Below, in pieces: positions 45,701 to 56,375 of a stretch of DNA of 64,000 nt. The notes beneath the pieces are model-generated. The model made no database searches and was not told where the DNA came from. It worked only from the letters and a program-made list of their open reading frames with translations. Made by a program: the position numbers and the translations under genes. The DNA is from Alteriqipengyuania abyssalis (GTDB lineage: Bacteria; Pseudomonadota; Alphaproteobacteria; Sphingomonadales; Sphingomonadaceae), in contig NZ_JAHWXP010000001.1 in assembly GCF_019857185.1 (NCBI RefSeq), positions 434,001 to 498,000 of the forward strand, given 5' to 3'. Position 1 is the first letter of the stretch, and each line of letters opens with the position of its first letter.

Positions 45701-46225
45701 GGTACGCTGATCCACCGCCTGCTCGAACGCCTGCCCGATATCGCGCCCGAGGACCGCGAAGCGCGGGGCTCCTCATGGCTCGCCGCACAGGCTGCCGATC
45801 TGCCGGAGGAGGCGCGCGCGGCGATGCTGGAGCAGGCGCTCGGCGTGCTCGACCATCCCGATTTTGCCGCGCTGTTCGCGCCGGGTGCGCTGGCCGAGAT
45901 CTCGCTCGCCGCGACGGTCGAGGGGCAGGTGGTCACCGGCAAGCTCGACCGGCTGTGCGTGGGCGAGGAAGAGGTGCTGGTGGTCGATTACAAGACCACC
46001 CGCCGCCCGCCGGCTTCGCTGGAACAGGTGCCCGCCGCGACGCTGCGGCAGATGTCCGCCTACGCCCACGCGCTCTCCGCCATCTATCCCGGGCGGCGGA
46101 TTTGCGCGGCGCTGCTGTACACCCAGACGCCGCAGCTGATCGTGATTCCGCACGCGGTTCTGGCCGCTCACAAGCCCGGCTTGGGGGACAAGCAGCTAAG
46201 TTTGCCCGGCTCCGCCTTTGCGTAA
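42725..46225 (+). CDS. addA: Double-strand break repair helicase AddA
   Basis: 1166 residues from ATG 42725, overlapping the addB stop. UvrD-type helicase motifs: Walker A SASAGTGKTQVLSARV, CLTFTKAGAAEMATRV (Ia), LVDEAQDTNDSQW (II), VGDYKQAIFGFQG (III), VLTAHGSKGLQAPIVILAD (V) and LMYVAMTRAEEALYIGG (VI). A C-terminal nuclease domain follows, with GKLDRLCVGEEEVLVVDYKTTR. This completes the AddAB recombination enzyme. Confidence 0.96.
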   Translation: MSDKIHTLLPEQGHAADPSHSVWLSASAGTGKTQVLSARVLRLLLQPGVEPGSILCLTFTKAGAAEMATRVNETLARWVRMEETLLAKHLRAIGAKVDPATLAHARTLFTRVLDCPGGGLRIDTIHAFAQYLLAAFPEEAGLEPGTVAMDDRTRGLLARDVLTELVANADEADNSALAMLSRRLGPDGVKQWLMACAKARELWEGPQGWQSPMRPQVLAMLGLPSDFSEADLVRECADDRFDCGSLRACLATLQDWNTKSGRDAAEPISAWLAADPVQRLATLACFNGSLLVADGSKPKNLTNLVKRDPTYEGNVAAVQASLDAIREKFALLALAEYLTPALELGRRFALRWDEAKRVHGLVDFDDQIARAATLLGNSEMAQWIGYKLDRSFDHILVDEAQDTNDSQWAIIDALTQDFFDGLGAAGARLRTIFVVGDYKQAIFGFQGTEPRLFVDKREQYDARINSAIANAETLAHETREAPLVPLAPLARLGLERNFRSSQVILDFVDRAVAHVGTHAMGMPGEEVQHTGEDRPGRVTLWAPIRAEESDDPEAVEEDGAETWLPAPERRMADRIAAQVKQWLEDGHPLTKGGARRAGPGDIMILVRKRRALAGLIVARLHAAGVPVAGVDRLRLGAPLAVKDLLAALRFAAQPRDDLMLANLLVSPLGGWSQDDLLKHGLRDKSVGLWDHIRRSDAPLCMATADRLRALLARVDYEHPQALLHWLLTGPWDGRRKLVARLGREANDPIDELVGAAFAYCAEHTPSLQGFLNWFDASDEELKREAAGSGDAVRVLTAHGSKGLQAPIVILADATGNPDRGPARAGELATDDGRSVPLPSLPKEAKAGPVVAAEEAKKAREREEHWRLMYVAMTRAEEALYIGGALLPSDKDVPEASWYAQAAALFDSEGGAEGEGVSDPIWGERHDLGTLADIAPPARDAASRAQRPALPDWASRPPAAEPSPPRPLAPSAAGDDLAPNPPGLATGAEAAQRGTLIHRLLERLPDIAPEDREARGSSWLAAQAADLPEEARAAMLEQALGVLDHPDFAALFAPGALAEISLAATVEGQVVTGKLDRLCVGEEEVLVVDYKTTRRPPASLEQVPAATLRQMSAYAHALSAIYPGRRICAALLYTQTPQLIVIPHAVLAAHKPGLGDKQLSLPGSAFA

Positions 46226-46273
46226 TCGCTTCGCGTCCCTAGATATCGGGCCAAGAAACAGGAGACATCCCCC

Positions 46274-46594
46274 ATGGCCACCAAAACCGTCACCGATGCC
46301 AGCTTCCAGTCCGACGTCCTGCAGAGCGACAAGCCCGTGCTGGTCGATTTCTGGGCCGAGTGGTGCGGCCCGTGCAAGATGATCGCGCCCGCGCTGGAAG
46401 AAATCAGCGACGAGCTGGCCGACCAAGTGACCATCGCCAAGATGGACATCATGGAAAACACCGACACGCCGGGCAAGCTGGGCGTGCAGGGCATCCCCTA
46501 TCTGGTGTTGTACAAGAATGGCGAACGCGCCGCCGAACTGACCGGCGCGCGGCCCAAGAGCCAGCTCAAGGCGTGGCTCGAAGAACAGCTCTGA
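46274..46594 (+). CDS. trxA: Thioredoxin
   Basis: 106 residues. Active site WCGPC in VDFWAEWCGPCKMIAP and cis-proline loop GIPYLVLYKNG. It reduces cytoplasmic disulfides. It follows addA after 48 bp and ends 7 bp before the convergent monophosphatase gene. Confidence 0.97.
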   Translation: MATKTVTDASFQSDVLQSDKPVLVDFWAEWCGPCKMIAPALEEISDELADQVTIAKMDIMENTDTPGKLGVQGIPYLVLYKNGERAAELTGARPKSQLKAWLEEQL

Positions 46595-46601
46595 TGTGTG
46601 C

Positions 46602-47414
46602 TCAGGCGGCGGGCGCGTAGCCTGCCGCCGACAGCCGGACGACCAGCTGGTCGAACAAGTCGCGGCTCGCCGCGCCGACCATCCCGCTGCGACCATCGTC
46701 GACCCGGTAGGGTGTTCCGTCGAGTCGTAGGCAGGTGCCGCCCGCTTCATTCAGGAACAGCGATCCTGCCGCGTGGTCCCACGGCAGCGTGCGCTCGTAG
46801 ATCGCAACGTCGTGTTCGCCGAGCATGGTCAGCGGATATTGCTCGCACGCCGCGCCGGGCGCGTGGACCAGCGTGTAGTTGGGCACGATTTCCAGGTCGA
46901 AGCGCCGGCGCTGCTCGGGCGTCATGAATTTCTTCATCGCGGCAAGGCGCGGCGGATTTGCGCCGCTGGCTCGCGCTGTCACCGCCTCCCCGTCGATCAT
47001 CGCGCCCTGGCCACGACGCGCCGCGCAGAACCGGTCGCGCTGCGGGTCGTAGATCCAGCCCCCTTGCGCAAAGCCTTCTTCGGCCAGCGCGACCATGATC
47101 CCGAAGTGGCCCGTGCCGCTGGCGAAATTGCTCGTCCCGTCGATCGGGTCGATGATCCAGCACGTGCCCGACAGGCGATCCATCACCGACGGGTCGGCGT
47201 GGACCGATTCCTCGCCGACGATGGCCGCTTCGGGGTGCAGTTTCGCCAGCCCCTCGGCAAGCGCGACCTCCGCCTCGCGATCGGCGATGGTGACGAGATC
47301 GTCGTCCGCCTTCTCGATGATTTCGGTCGCCTTGAGCGCCTGGTGGCGCGGCATGATGATCCGCTCCGCCACATCGCGCATCAGGGCCAGAATTTCGCGG
47401 TCGAGTACGCTCAT
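46602..47414 (-). CDS. Inositol-monophosphatase family protein (possible HisN)
   Basis: 270 residues. Metal-binding motifs: GEES near residue 67, IDPIDGTSNF near residue 88 and LPWDHAAG near residue 210. Many alphaproteobacterial members act as histidinol-phosphatases (HisN), and the sequence is compatible with that, but the substrate cannot be decided from motifs alone. It is followed upstream by argJ on the same strand, 10 bp away. Confidence 0.88.
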   Translation of the reverse strand: MSVLDREILALMRDVAERIIMPRHQALKATEIIEKADDDLVTIADREAEVALAEGLAKLHPEAAIVGEESVHADPSVMDRLSGTCWIIDPIDGTSNFASGTGHFGIMVALAEEGFAQGGWIYDPQRDRFCAARRGQGAMIDGEAVTARASGANPPRLAAMKKFMTPEQRRRFDLEIVPNYTLVHAPGAACEQYPLTMLGEHDVAIYERTLPWDHAAGSLFLNEAGGTCLRLDGTPYRVDDGRSGMVGAASRDLFDQLVVRLSAAGYAPAA

Positions 47415-47424
47415 GAGTTTCTCC

Positions 47425-48651
47425 TCAGGAGCGATAATCCGCGTTGATGTCGATGTATCCGTGGGTCAGGTCGCAGGTCCACACGCTCGCGCGGCCGTCG
47501 CCCATTCCCAGATCCACCGCGATGTCGATTTCCTGCCCTGCGAGATGCGCGGCGACGGGCGCTTCGTCGTAACCTTCCACCGGCTGCCCCTCGCGCGCGG
47601 CCCAGTGGCCGCCGAAGCCGATCGAGAGCGTGTCGCGATTGGCAGGCTCGCCCGCCTTGCCCACCGCCATGACCACGCGGCCCCAGTTGGCATCGCCGCC
47701 AGCGATCGCGGTCTTGACCAGCGGGGAGTTGGCGATGGCGAGGCCGATGGTCCGCGCGCTCTCGTCCGAGACTGCGCCGCTGACATGGACCGCGATGAAC
47801 TTTTGCGCGCCTTCGCCGTCACGCACGACCAAATGTGCCAGCTCGCGGCAGACGTCGTGCAGCGCGGCCATGAAGGCATCCGCGCCGGGATCGTCAAAAG
47901 AGGTCAGCTGCGCATGGCCAGCCTTGCCGGTCGCGAAGGCGAGCACGGTGTCGCTGGTCGAGGTGTCGGAATCAACGGTGATGCAGGAGAATGTTTGCCG
48001 GTTCGCGGCGGAAAGGCACTCCTGCAGGAAGGCGGGCGAGACCGCCGCATCGGTGAAGATGTAGCCGAGCATGGTCGCCATGTCGGGCGCGATCATCCCG
48101 CTGCCCTTGACGATTCCCGCGATCTCGACCCGAGTATCCCCGATCATCGCGCTGGCGTGGGCGCCCTTGGCGAAGGTGTCGGTCGTGCCGATGGTGTTGG
48201 TCGCATCCTCCCAGCCGCACGGCTGGGCATCCAGCACCGCCTCCACGCCTGCACGTGCCTTGTCTTTGGGCAGCGGCACGCCGATCACGCCGGTCGAGGA
48301 GACGAACACCTCGTTGGTCGCACAGCCGAGGTGATCCGCCACCTGGCCCATGATCTGCTCCACCGCTTCGCGCCCACGATAGCCGGTGAAGGCGTTGGAA
48401 TTGCCTGCGTTGACGATCAGTGCCCGCGCGCTGCCACCCTTGATCTGCTCGCGGCCCAGCTCGACTTCGCTCGAACAGCACACGTTCTTCGTGAAGACGC
48501 CGGCGACGCTGGTGCCCTCCGCCAGTTCGGCGAAGGTCAGGTCGCAACGGTCCCATTCCTTGTAGCGCGCCCGCGCGATGCGCAGCGTCACGCCGTCGAT
48601 GGGCGGAATGGCAGGGAAGGGCAGGGCGAGCGGGGAGCGGGCGAGGTCCAT
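47425..48651 (-). CDS. argJ: Bifunctional glutamate N-acetyltransferase / amino-acid acetyltransferase
   Basis: 408 residues from ATG 48651 (MDLARSPLALPF). ArgJ recycles the acetyl group in arginine synthesis. The autocatalytic cleavage site is at Thr in PDMATMLGYIFTDA, with GSGMIAPDM just before; the N-terminal block SSTGVIGVPLP is conserved. The upstream extension in the same frame is not homologous and is rejected. It lies divergent to a small exported protein. Confidence 0.95.
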   Translation of the reverse strand: MDLARSPLALPFPAIPPIDGVTLRIARARYKEWDRCDLTFAELAEGTSVAGVFTKNVCCSSEVELGREQIKGGSARALIVNAGNSNAFTGYRGREAVEQIMGQVADHLGCATNEVFVSSTGVIGVPLPKDKARAGVEAVLDAQPCGWEDATNTIGTTDTFAKGAHASAMIGDTRVEIAGIVKGSGMIAPDMATMLGYIFTDAAVSPAFLQECLSAANRQTFSCITVDSDTSTSDTVLAFATGKAGHAQLTSFDDPGADAFMAALHDVCRELAHLVVRDGEGAQKFIAVHVSGAVSDESARTIGLAIANSPLVKTAIAGGDANWGRVVMAVGKAGEPANRDTLSIGFGGHWAAREGQPVEGYDEAPVAAHLAGQEIDIAVDLGMGDGRASVWTCDLTHGYIDINADYRS

Positions 48652-48745
48652 AGTGGAACAGCGACTAGCGCGCGTCGATCTGCGCGACAATCGGTTGTGC
48701 GCTTGCGGCTGGACGTTGCGCACCACAGCGCTTATGTCTTGCGCC

Positions 48746-49012
48746 ATGCTTCGGCTCCTCCTCACCTGTCTTGCCTTCCTGAGCGGCCTTGTTGCCGTCG
48801 GTACGCCGGCAAGCGCGATGTTCGCGGAAAGCTCCGTGGCCGGTTCGGCTGCCGAGGTCTGCAGCAGCGACAAGGAAGACGCACGGTGCGAATGCAGCAC
48901 CGCGATTCGGGTGCGGCACTGGCGGATTGCGCTGGAGCGGGTCTGCCGTCCGCGCGATCCCGTGATCTTTGTCCCGACCGTACAGCTCGGCCCCGATCGC
49001 GCGCTGGAATAG
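48746..49012 (+). CDS. Small exported cysteine-containing protein
   Basis: 88 residues from ATG 48746 (alternative ATG 48734). A signal peptide (LRLLLTCLAFLSGLVAVGTPASA) is followed by a short region with three cysteines (CSSDKEDARCEC) and a fourth in RVCRPRD. I do not recognise the family. It sits between the divergent argJ and secA and may be periplasmic. No ribosome-binding site of note. Confidence 0.55.
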   Translation: MLRLLLTCLAFLSGLVAVGTPASAMFAESSVAGSAAEVCSSDKEDARCECSTAIRVRHWRIALERVCRPRDPVIFVPTVQLGPDRALE

Positions 49013-49115
49013 CGCGCCAACCCCACATTTCGTTTCGCGTTCGCAGGACCGCCCGGCACTCGCAGTGTCAGGGCGCTGCACAGCATAATCCCATTATCGC
49101 AAGGCCCGTATTTCC

Positions 49116-51950
<2,835 letters not shown>

Positions 51951-52769
51951 CCGCACTGCTCTATGCGTCGGTCGGCTTTGGCGGCGGATCGACGTATAGC
52001 GCTTTGCTGGCCCTGTCGGGGATGGATTACCGGCTGCTGCCGGTGGTCTCCCTGCTGTGCAACCTGGTGGTCGTCAGCGGCGGTACGCTGCGCTTTGCGC
52101 GTGCCGGGATCACCCCTTGGCGCGGCGCGCTGGGCCTCACCGCCATCGCCGCGCCCGCCGCATTGCTGGGCGGGCTGACCCCGATCAGGGAACAGGCCTT
52201 CATGGCGCTGCTGGGTGCCAGCCTGTGCCTTGCTGGAGCGCTGCTGCTCCTCCCCCAGACCAATGCACGGGCCGCACCGGAGGGGGAGCCTGCCCCGCGC
52301 CACGCCAAGCGCGCCATGCTGCTCGCCGCTGCACCGCTCGGCTATCTTGCCGGGCTGGTGGGGATCGGCGGCGGCATCTTCCTCGCCCCGCTGCTCCATC
52401 TGGTCCGCTGGAACGGCCCGCGCGCGATCGCGGCGACCGCCAGCCTGTTCATCCTCGTCAATTCGCTGTTCGGCCTCGTCGGCCAGCTGACCAAGAACGG
52501 CGCAGACATGCTGGGCGCGGCAGCGGGCACCGGCCTGCCGCTGATGATCGCGGTCGTGATCGGCGGCCAGATCGGCAGCCTGTTCGCGGTGCGCCTGTTC
52601 AAGCCGCAACTGATCCGCTGGCTGACCGCGGCGCTGACGATTGTGGTGGGGGTGCGGTTGCTCTTTTGAATGCAGTTTCGCACTTCGGCACCCGGCAATT
52701 TATTCGTCCATTATCAATCTATTGTTCACGTATTTGATCGACCGTCCCCTTGCACAGAGGGAGCTCCGG

Positions 52770-53402
52770 ATGACGTTGATTGTGGGAAGTGGCGGAGAGT
52801 TTCCGCTCGAGGGTTGGAGAATCGAGTCGCGAAAAATCGGTCGCAGGCGCTATCAGGGCTCGACCACGGTGTGCCGGGTGGTCGATGTTACCTACCAGCA
52901 GAAAAGCCATACACACGGCTATATCTCGGGCGTCGCTGGTTTCTCTATCGACGGCTATGGCCTGACGGGTGGTGGCGGTGGCTTCGTTTCCACCGAGCAC
53001 GAGAATGTCGCGACGGTCATCGTTCGCGATGGTGACGGGTTCGAACAGCAGATCGAACTTCCTGCGCGCGTGGCAGTCCGGCCTGAAACAATCGTTCGGC
53101 TGGATAGTATCAACGGTCGTCTGATTGGCGCTACGAACCTGAGCGGACGCGGCGGACTGGTGATGCTCGCCCAATGGGAAGACTTTTTCCCGCGATCGCG
53201 ATTTCGGAAGACCTATCTGGCGCTCGCGCTTCTCGGTTGGTGGGTGTTGAACAACACCGGGTCCAGCCCCGCTTTGGTCGTGCTGGGAATTGGCCTGCTC
53301 ATGCCAATCGCTCTCTGGGCTCTGCATGCGGTGCGAACGACGCAACACCGCAAGCAAATGGCCGACTATATGGGAGAGGTATGGAAACGCGGCTTGCGAT
53401 AA
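52770..53402 (+). CDS. Hypothetical protein with C-terminal membrane hairpin
   Basis: 210 residues from ATG 52770, with an AGGGAG upstream. The N-terminal 145 residues are beta-rich and glycine-rich (GYISGVAGFSIDGYGLTGGGGGFVSTEHEN). Two membrane helices follow (about 152-170 and 172-192) and a short basic tail. I do not recognise the family. GC content is lower than in its left neighbours. It is the last chromosomal gene before the attachment site. Confidence 0.7.
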   Translation: MTLIVGSGGEFPLEGWRIESRKIGRRRYQGSTTVCRVVDVTYQQKSHTHGYISGVAGFSIDGYGLTGGGGGFVSTEHENVATVIVRDGDGFEQQIELPARVAVRPETIVRLDSINGRLIGATNLSGRGGLVMLAQWEDFFPRSRFRKTYLALALLGWWVLNNTGSSPALVVLGIGLLMPIALWALHAVRTTQHRKQMADYMGEVWKRGLR

Positions 53403-53474
53403 TCGCCGCTAACGCTCTCGGAGCAAAGAGCATGAATGCCTGTCAGCGGGCCGGTTCTGGCCTTCTGTCCAAGA

Positions 53475-53500
53475 TGGCTCCCCGAGTTGGATTCGAACTC
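53475..53500 (-). mobile_element. Attachment-site remnant: 3' end of tRNA-Asn, left edge of the element
   Basis: The minus strand reads GAGTTCGAATCC, AAC, TCGGGGAG, CCA. This is the T loop, T-stem 3' strand, acceptor 3' strand, G73 and CCA of a bacterial tRNA-Asn. No D arm or anticodon arm follows on the right, so it is not a gene. Together with the integrase 140 bp to the right it marks the left junction of an integrated element; the intact tRNA should be at the other end. Confidence 0.72.
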
Positions 53501-53639
53501 ATGTTGCTGGATGAAGATGGGTGTTTTCGAGCCCCTTGATTCTCCGTCGTTTTGGCGGGGTGATGTGCTTGGGTGCGCATTGACGTTAACGGGCATCTAG
53601 CGCAAATTGTGGGAGCGATTGGCGAACAGGAGCCCCACC

Positions 53640-54863
53640 ATGGCAATTCACAAGCTCAAGGCTTTCCAAGTCGAGAAGGCGAAGAAGGCAGGCCGCTACG
53701 GCGATGGTGGAGGGCTCTATCTGCTGGTGTCGCCTACTGGCGGCAAGTCGTGGGTTCTGCGGATCATGTGCCCGGACGATGCAAAGCCCGGCGCGAAGAA
53801 GCGCAGGGACATAGGGCTAGGGGGCTGGCCGGATTGCAGCCTGAGCGAAGCGCGGGAGAAAGCGCGGGAGCTGCGCAGGGCGGTGAAGGCGGGGCGCGAT
53901 CCCCTTGCAGAGCGCGATCAGGACAAGATTGTTGTTCCCACCTTCAAGGCGGCGGCGATCCAGTGCCATGAGGCGAAGGCCCCCGGATGGTCGGAAAAGA
54001 CGGGGGCCGCTTTCCTGTCGTCCCTTGCGCTCCATGTCTATCCGAAGATCGGCAGCCTGCGGGTCGACGCGATCAGTGAGCGGGACATTGCGGCGGCGCT
54101 GTCGCCTGTTTGGCATTCCAAGCCTGCAATCTCGCGGAAGCTGCGCCACCGGATCGGGCTTGTCCTTGACTACGCGAAGGCGAGCGGGTGGCGTTCCGAG
54201 GGTGCGCCGCGTCAAAGCTTGTCGGCCCTGCTGTCGCGCCAAGCGGAGGGCGGCAACTTCGCCTCTATGCCCTACGAGGAATTGCCCGCCTTCGTCGCCA
54301 AGATGGAAAGCCAGGGCGAAACCGTGGGTCGGTTGGCGCTGCTGTTCACAATCTACACGGCTGCACGCAATGGCGAAGTGAGGGAAGCCCTTTGGTCGCA
54401 TATCGACCTAGAGGCCGGGGAGTGGCGGCGACCTGCCGAGCTGATGCGCAAGAATGGCGAGGCGCACACCATCACCCTGTCGCCGGAAGCGATGGCGGTC
54501 CTTGAACGGGCGAAGGCGTGGCGGACGGGCGAGGGGGATTGCCGAGTGTTCCCCGGCAAAGGTGGCAAGAAGTTGAGCGACATGACCCTAGCCAAGTATC
54601 TGGCTGGCGAGCCCTATGTGGTCCATGGGTTCCGCGCGACGTTCCGAACGTGGGCGGCGGAACGGATGCCCTCGATCCCGGATGCGGTCGCGGAGGCGGC
54701 GCTTGCCCACAAGATCCCTGACAAGGTCGTTCGCGCTTACCAGCGTGCCGCGTTCCTCGATATGCGGCGGACGCTGTTGGATGCGTGGGGCCGGTATGTG
54801 TCGGGGTCGTCCGGCGATGTGGTGCAGCTCCCGCTCAAGCTGAGGAATGCACTGCCGGGATGA
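53640..54863 (+). CDS. P4-type tyrosine integrase
   Basis: 407 residues from ATG 53640. The N-terminal DUF4102-type arm-binding domain (GRYGDGGGLYLLVSPTGGKSWVLRI) is followed by a SAM-like core-binding domain (about 100-190) and the catalytic domain. Catalytic residues: Arg in TAARNGEVREALW, His-x-x-Arg in VHGFRATFRTWAAE, His in AALAHKIPDKV and the nucleophile Tyr in VRAYQRAAFLDMRR. It recombines the element with the tRNA-Asn attachment site. Confidence 0.94.
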   Translation: MAIHKLKAFQVEKAKKAGRYGDGGGLYLLVSPTGGKSWVLRIMCPDDAKPGAKKRRDIGLGGWPDCSLSEAREKARELRRAVKAGRDPLAERDQDKIVVPTFKAAAIQCHEAKAPGWSEKTGAAFLSSLALHVYPKIGSLRVDAISERDIAAALSPVWHSKPAISRKLRHRIGLVLDYAKASGWRSEGAPRQSLSALLSRQAEGGNFASMPYEELPAFVAKMESQGETVGRLALLFTIYTAARNGEVREALWSHIDLEAGEWRRPAELMRKNGEAHTITLSPEAMAVLERAKAWRTGEGDCRVFPGKGGKKLSDMTLAKYLAGEPYVVHGFRATFRTWAAERMPSIPDAVAEAALAHKIPDKVVRAYQRAAFLDMRRTLLDAWGRYVSGSSGDVVQLPLKLRNALPG

Positions 54864-55030
54864 TTCGGCGGAACGGGGCGGGAACATAAAAAGCCCGGAA
54901 CGCGAACCCTCACGCGCTAACCTGTGCAAAAACCACGCCGCGACGGGGGATCAGCCCGGTGCCGGACTTCCCCTCTCCCATTCGCAGCTGCTATGCAGTC
55001 ATGCATAAGGAATATCATGGAGGACGATGG

Positions 55031-55234
55031 ATGGCAACGGGTATTTTGGGGGCCGGTATGAAGACGCTCGAACAGGTGTGCGAAGACAACAATTGCAGCC
55101 GCGGATTTCTGTATCTCGAAAACAAGCGGGGCAGGCTGCGGTTCACGAAGCTTGGCCGTGCAACGCGGATCAAGGCCGAGGACGAACAGGCTTGGCGTGA
55201 CAGCCTGCCGGTCGTCACCGGGGAAGCTGCTTAA
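55031..55234 (+). CDS. Excisionase-like helix-turn-helix protein
   Basis: 67 residues from ATG 55031, chosen because GGAGG stands 7 bases upstream; longer in-frame starts exist at 55001 and 54959. The core TLEQVCEDNNCSRGFLYLENKRGRLRFTKLGRATRIKAEDEQAWRDSL has the MerR/AlpA-like winged-helix pattern in which a helix-turn-helix is followed by a sequence reading like K-x-G-x-x-T/R-I-x-x-x-D. It likely directs excision or activates element genes. A terminator follows. Confidence 0.72.
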   Translation: MATGILGAGMKTLEQVCEDNNCSRGFLYLENKRGRLRFTKLGRATRIKAEDEQAWRDSLPVVTGEAA

Positions 55235-55238
55235 CGAG

Positions 55239-55269
55239 AAAGGCCGCCCCGTGGGAGGGAGCGGCCTTT
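55239..55269 (+). terminator. Rho-independent terminator
   Basis: Perfect 9-bp stem aaaggccgc/gcggccttt (55239-55247 with 55261-55269), 13-base loop, ending in TTTG. It closes the integrase/excisionase unit. Confidence 0.75.
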
Positions 55270-55340
55270 GAATTTCGCTTGCGAGAGCGAGGCAGTCTTG
55301 GTCCGCCGAGGATAGCAACAACTAGAAAAATTGCAACCCG

Positions 55341-55762
55341 GCCCTGCCCGCTCTCCGTCACACGGAGACTGTAAGGCAATGTCCACAATTACCGAACGTC
55401 CGCGCCGCATTCTCACGGTGCGCGACCCTGCCGTTGAACTGCTGCTGTCGTCCTATCCGGGCGACCCGCCCGATGACACTGGCGAGCTACGAGCATTCAG
55501 CACCGGCTTAATCGCGTCGGTGCGGCGCTGGTCGAACGCGAAAGGCTATCGCCGCCGGTCCGGTAACGCCTTGGACCGCGCAAGCGCTGATGCCGCCTTG
55601 CGTGCCGCCCTGGCGCGGGAGTCCAGCCGATGAGCCGGGCCGACGATATGGAGCGTCTGCGGGCGCTGGCACTCGGCCTGCTGGTCAAAGGGGAGGGCAT
55701 TAATCGGCGCTCAGGCTCCTTCTTGGGCCAGCTCGTGGGCGAGCCCTGCCCGCTCTCCGTCA
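55341..55762. repeat. 20-bp exact direct repeat flanking a small gene
   Basis: gccctgcccgctctccgtca occurs at 55341-55360, just before the 55379 gene, and again at 55743-55762 inside the 71-residue gene, where it encodes PCPLSV. The copies are 402 bp apart. Confidence 0.85.
55379..55633 (+). CDS. Small element protein, unknown
   Basis: 84 residues from ATG 55379. Charged and arginine-rich, with no membrane segment. I do not recognise it. Its stop overlaps the next start (ATGA), so it begins a compact run of small genes (55379-57389) leading to the primase-polymerase. Confidence 0.65.
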   Translation: MSTITERPRRILTVRDPAVELLLSSYPGDPPDDTGELRAFSTGLIASVRRWSNAKGYRRRSGNALDRASADAALRAALARESSR

Positions 55763-55845
55763 AGCAATATGATTGGCTCGAAAAGATCGCGCAGCGCGCG
55801 GGGATGACCGACGAATTTGAAAGGGTGGGCGATGTCGCACAATAA
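55630..55845 (+). CDS. Small element protein, unknown
   Basis: 71 residues. A helical, charged protein (LLVKGEGINRRSGSFLGQLVGEPCPLSVKQYDWLEKIAQRAG) that may bind nucleic acid or a replication partner, although no family is recognised. The phrase LSVKQYDWLEKIAQRAG is similar in style to short phage replication accessory proteins. It overlaps both neighbours. Confidence 0.65.
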   Translation: MSRADDMERLRALALGLLVKGEGINRRSGSFLGQLVGEPCPLSVKQYDWLEKIAQRAGMTDEFERVGDVAQ

Positions 55846-56194
55846 CGAGAACAAGCCGCATTATGGACAGGGAACGGCAGCGGGTCACAAAGGCAATAGC
55901 CCTGAGGCGCGCCAGAACAGCCGTGAGGCTGCGCAGGAAGTCACGGACACACTGCCGCGCCGCCACCAGCAGATGATGGACGCATGGACGCCCTACGGGG
56001 CTGCTGGTGCGATCCCGGAGGAAGTCGCCAAGGACTTGGGCTTGCCGGTCCATGTCGTCCGTCCTCGGGCTGGCGAGCTGGCTAAGCGCGGCCTGCTCCA
56101 TCCGGTCGGTCGGCGGCTGGGCGGCATGGGCTGCAACGTCATGGCCTATAGCGTCGTGAAGCCTGCGCAGGCGACCGAACAGGTGGCCGCGTAA
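55832..56194 (+). CDS. Winged-helix-like element protein
   Basis: 120 residues from ATG 55832. The first 45 residues are polar and probably disordered. The rest (MMDAWTPYGAAGAIPEEVAKDLGLPVHVVRPRAGELAKRGLLHPVGRR) follows the pattern of a winged helix in which a resistant or initiating helix pair reads PYGAAG...VVRPRAGELAKRGLL. This is typical of phage DNA-binding proteins close to replication genes. It likely binds DNA; the target is unknown. Confidence 0.72.
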   Translation: MSHNNENKPHYGQGTAAGHKGNSPEARQNSREAAQEVTDTLPRRHQQMMDAWTPYGAAGAIPEEVAKDLGLPVHVVRPRAGELAKRGLLHPVGRRLGGMGCNVMAYSVVKPAQATEQVAA

Positions 56195-56195
56195 G

Positions 56196-56372
56196 GTGGC
56201 GGGCTCGGTTACTATCGAGCCGGACGGGGAGGGCTTCGCGGCGGCGCTGTCGCCGCCGATCCCCTCCCTACCTGAACGGCAATGGTTCGCCAATGCGCGG
56301 GAGGCTCGGGGCACGGCTGGCGGGCTTCGCCTCGTCCATGGGCTCACCAAGATCGACCGGACGGGGGGCTAG
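56196..56372 (+). CDS. 58-residue element protein
   Basis: Reads from GTG 56196 to TAG 56372, filling exactly the gap between the winged-helix and primase genes (1 bp and 3 bp spacing). The sequence ends LPERQWFANAREARGTAGGLRLVHGLTKIDRTGG. The tight packing and codon use support a real gene; the function is unknown. Confidence 0.5.
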   Translation: MAGSVTIEPDGEGFAAALSPPIPSLPERQWFANAREARGTAGGLRLVHGLTKIDRTGG

Positions 56373-56375
56373 GGC

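Noticed and set aside
53475-53560. Complete tRNA-Asn gene
   Set aside because: Only the T-loop and 3' acceptor half are present; D and anticodon arms are missing.
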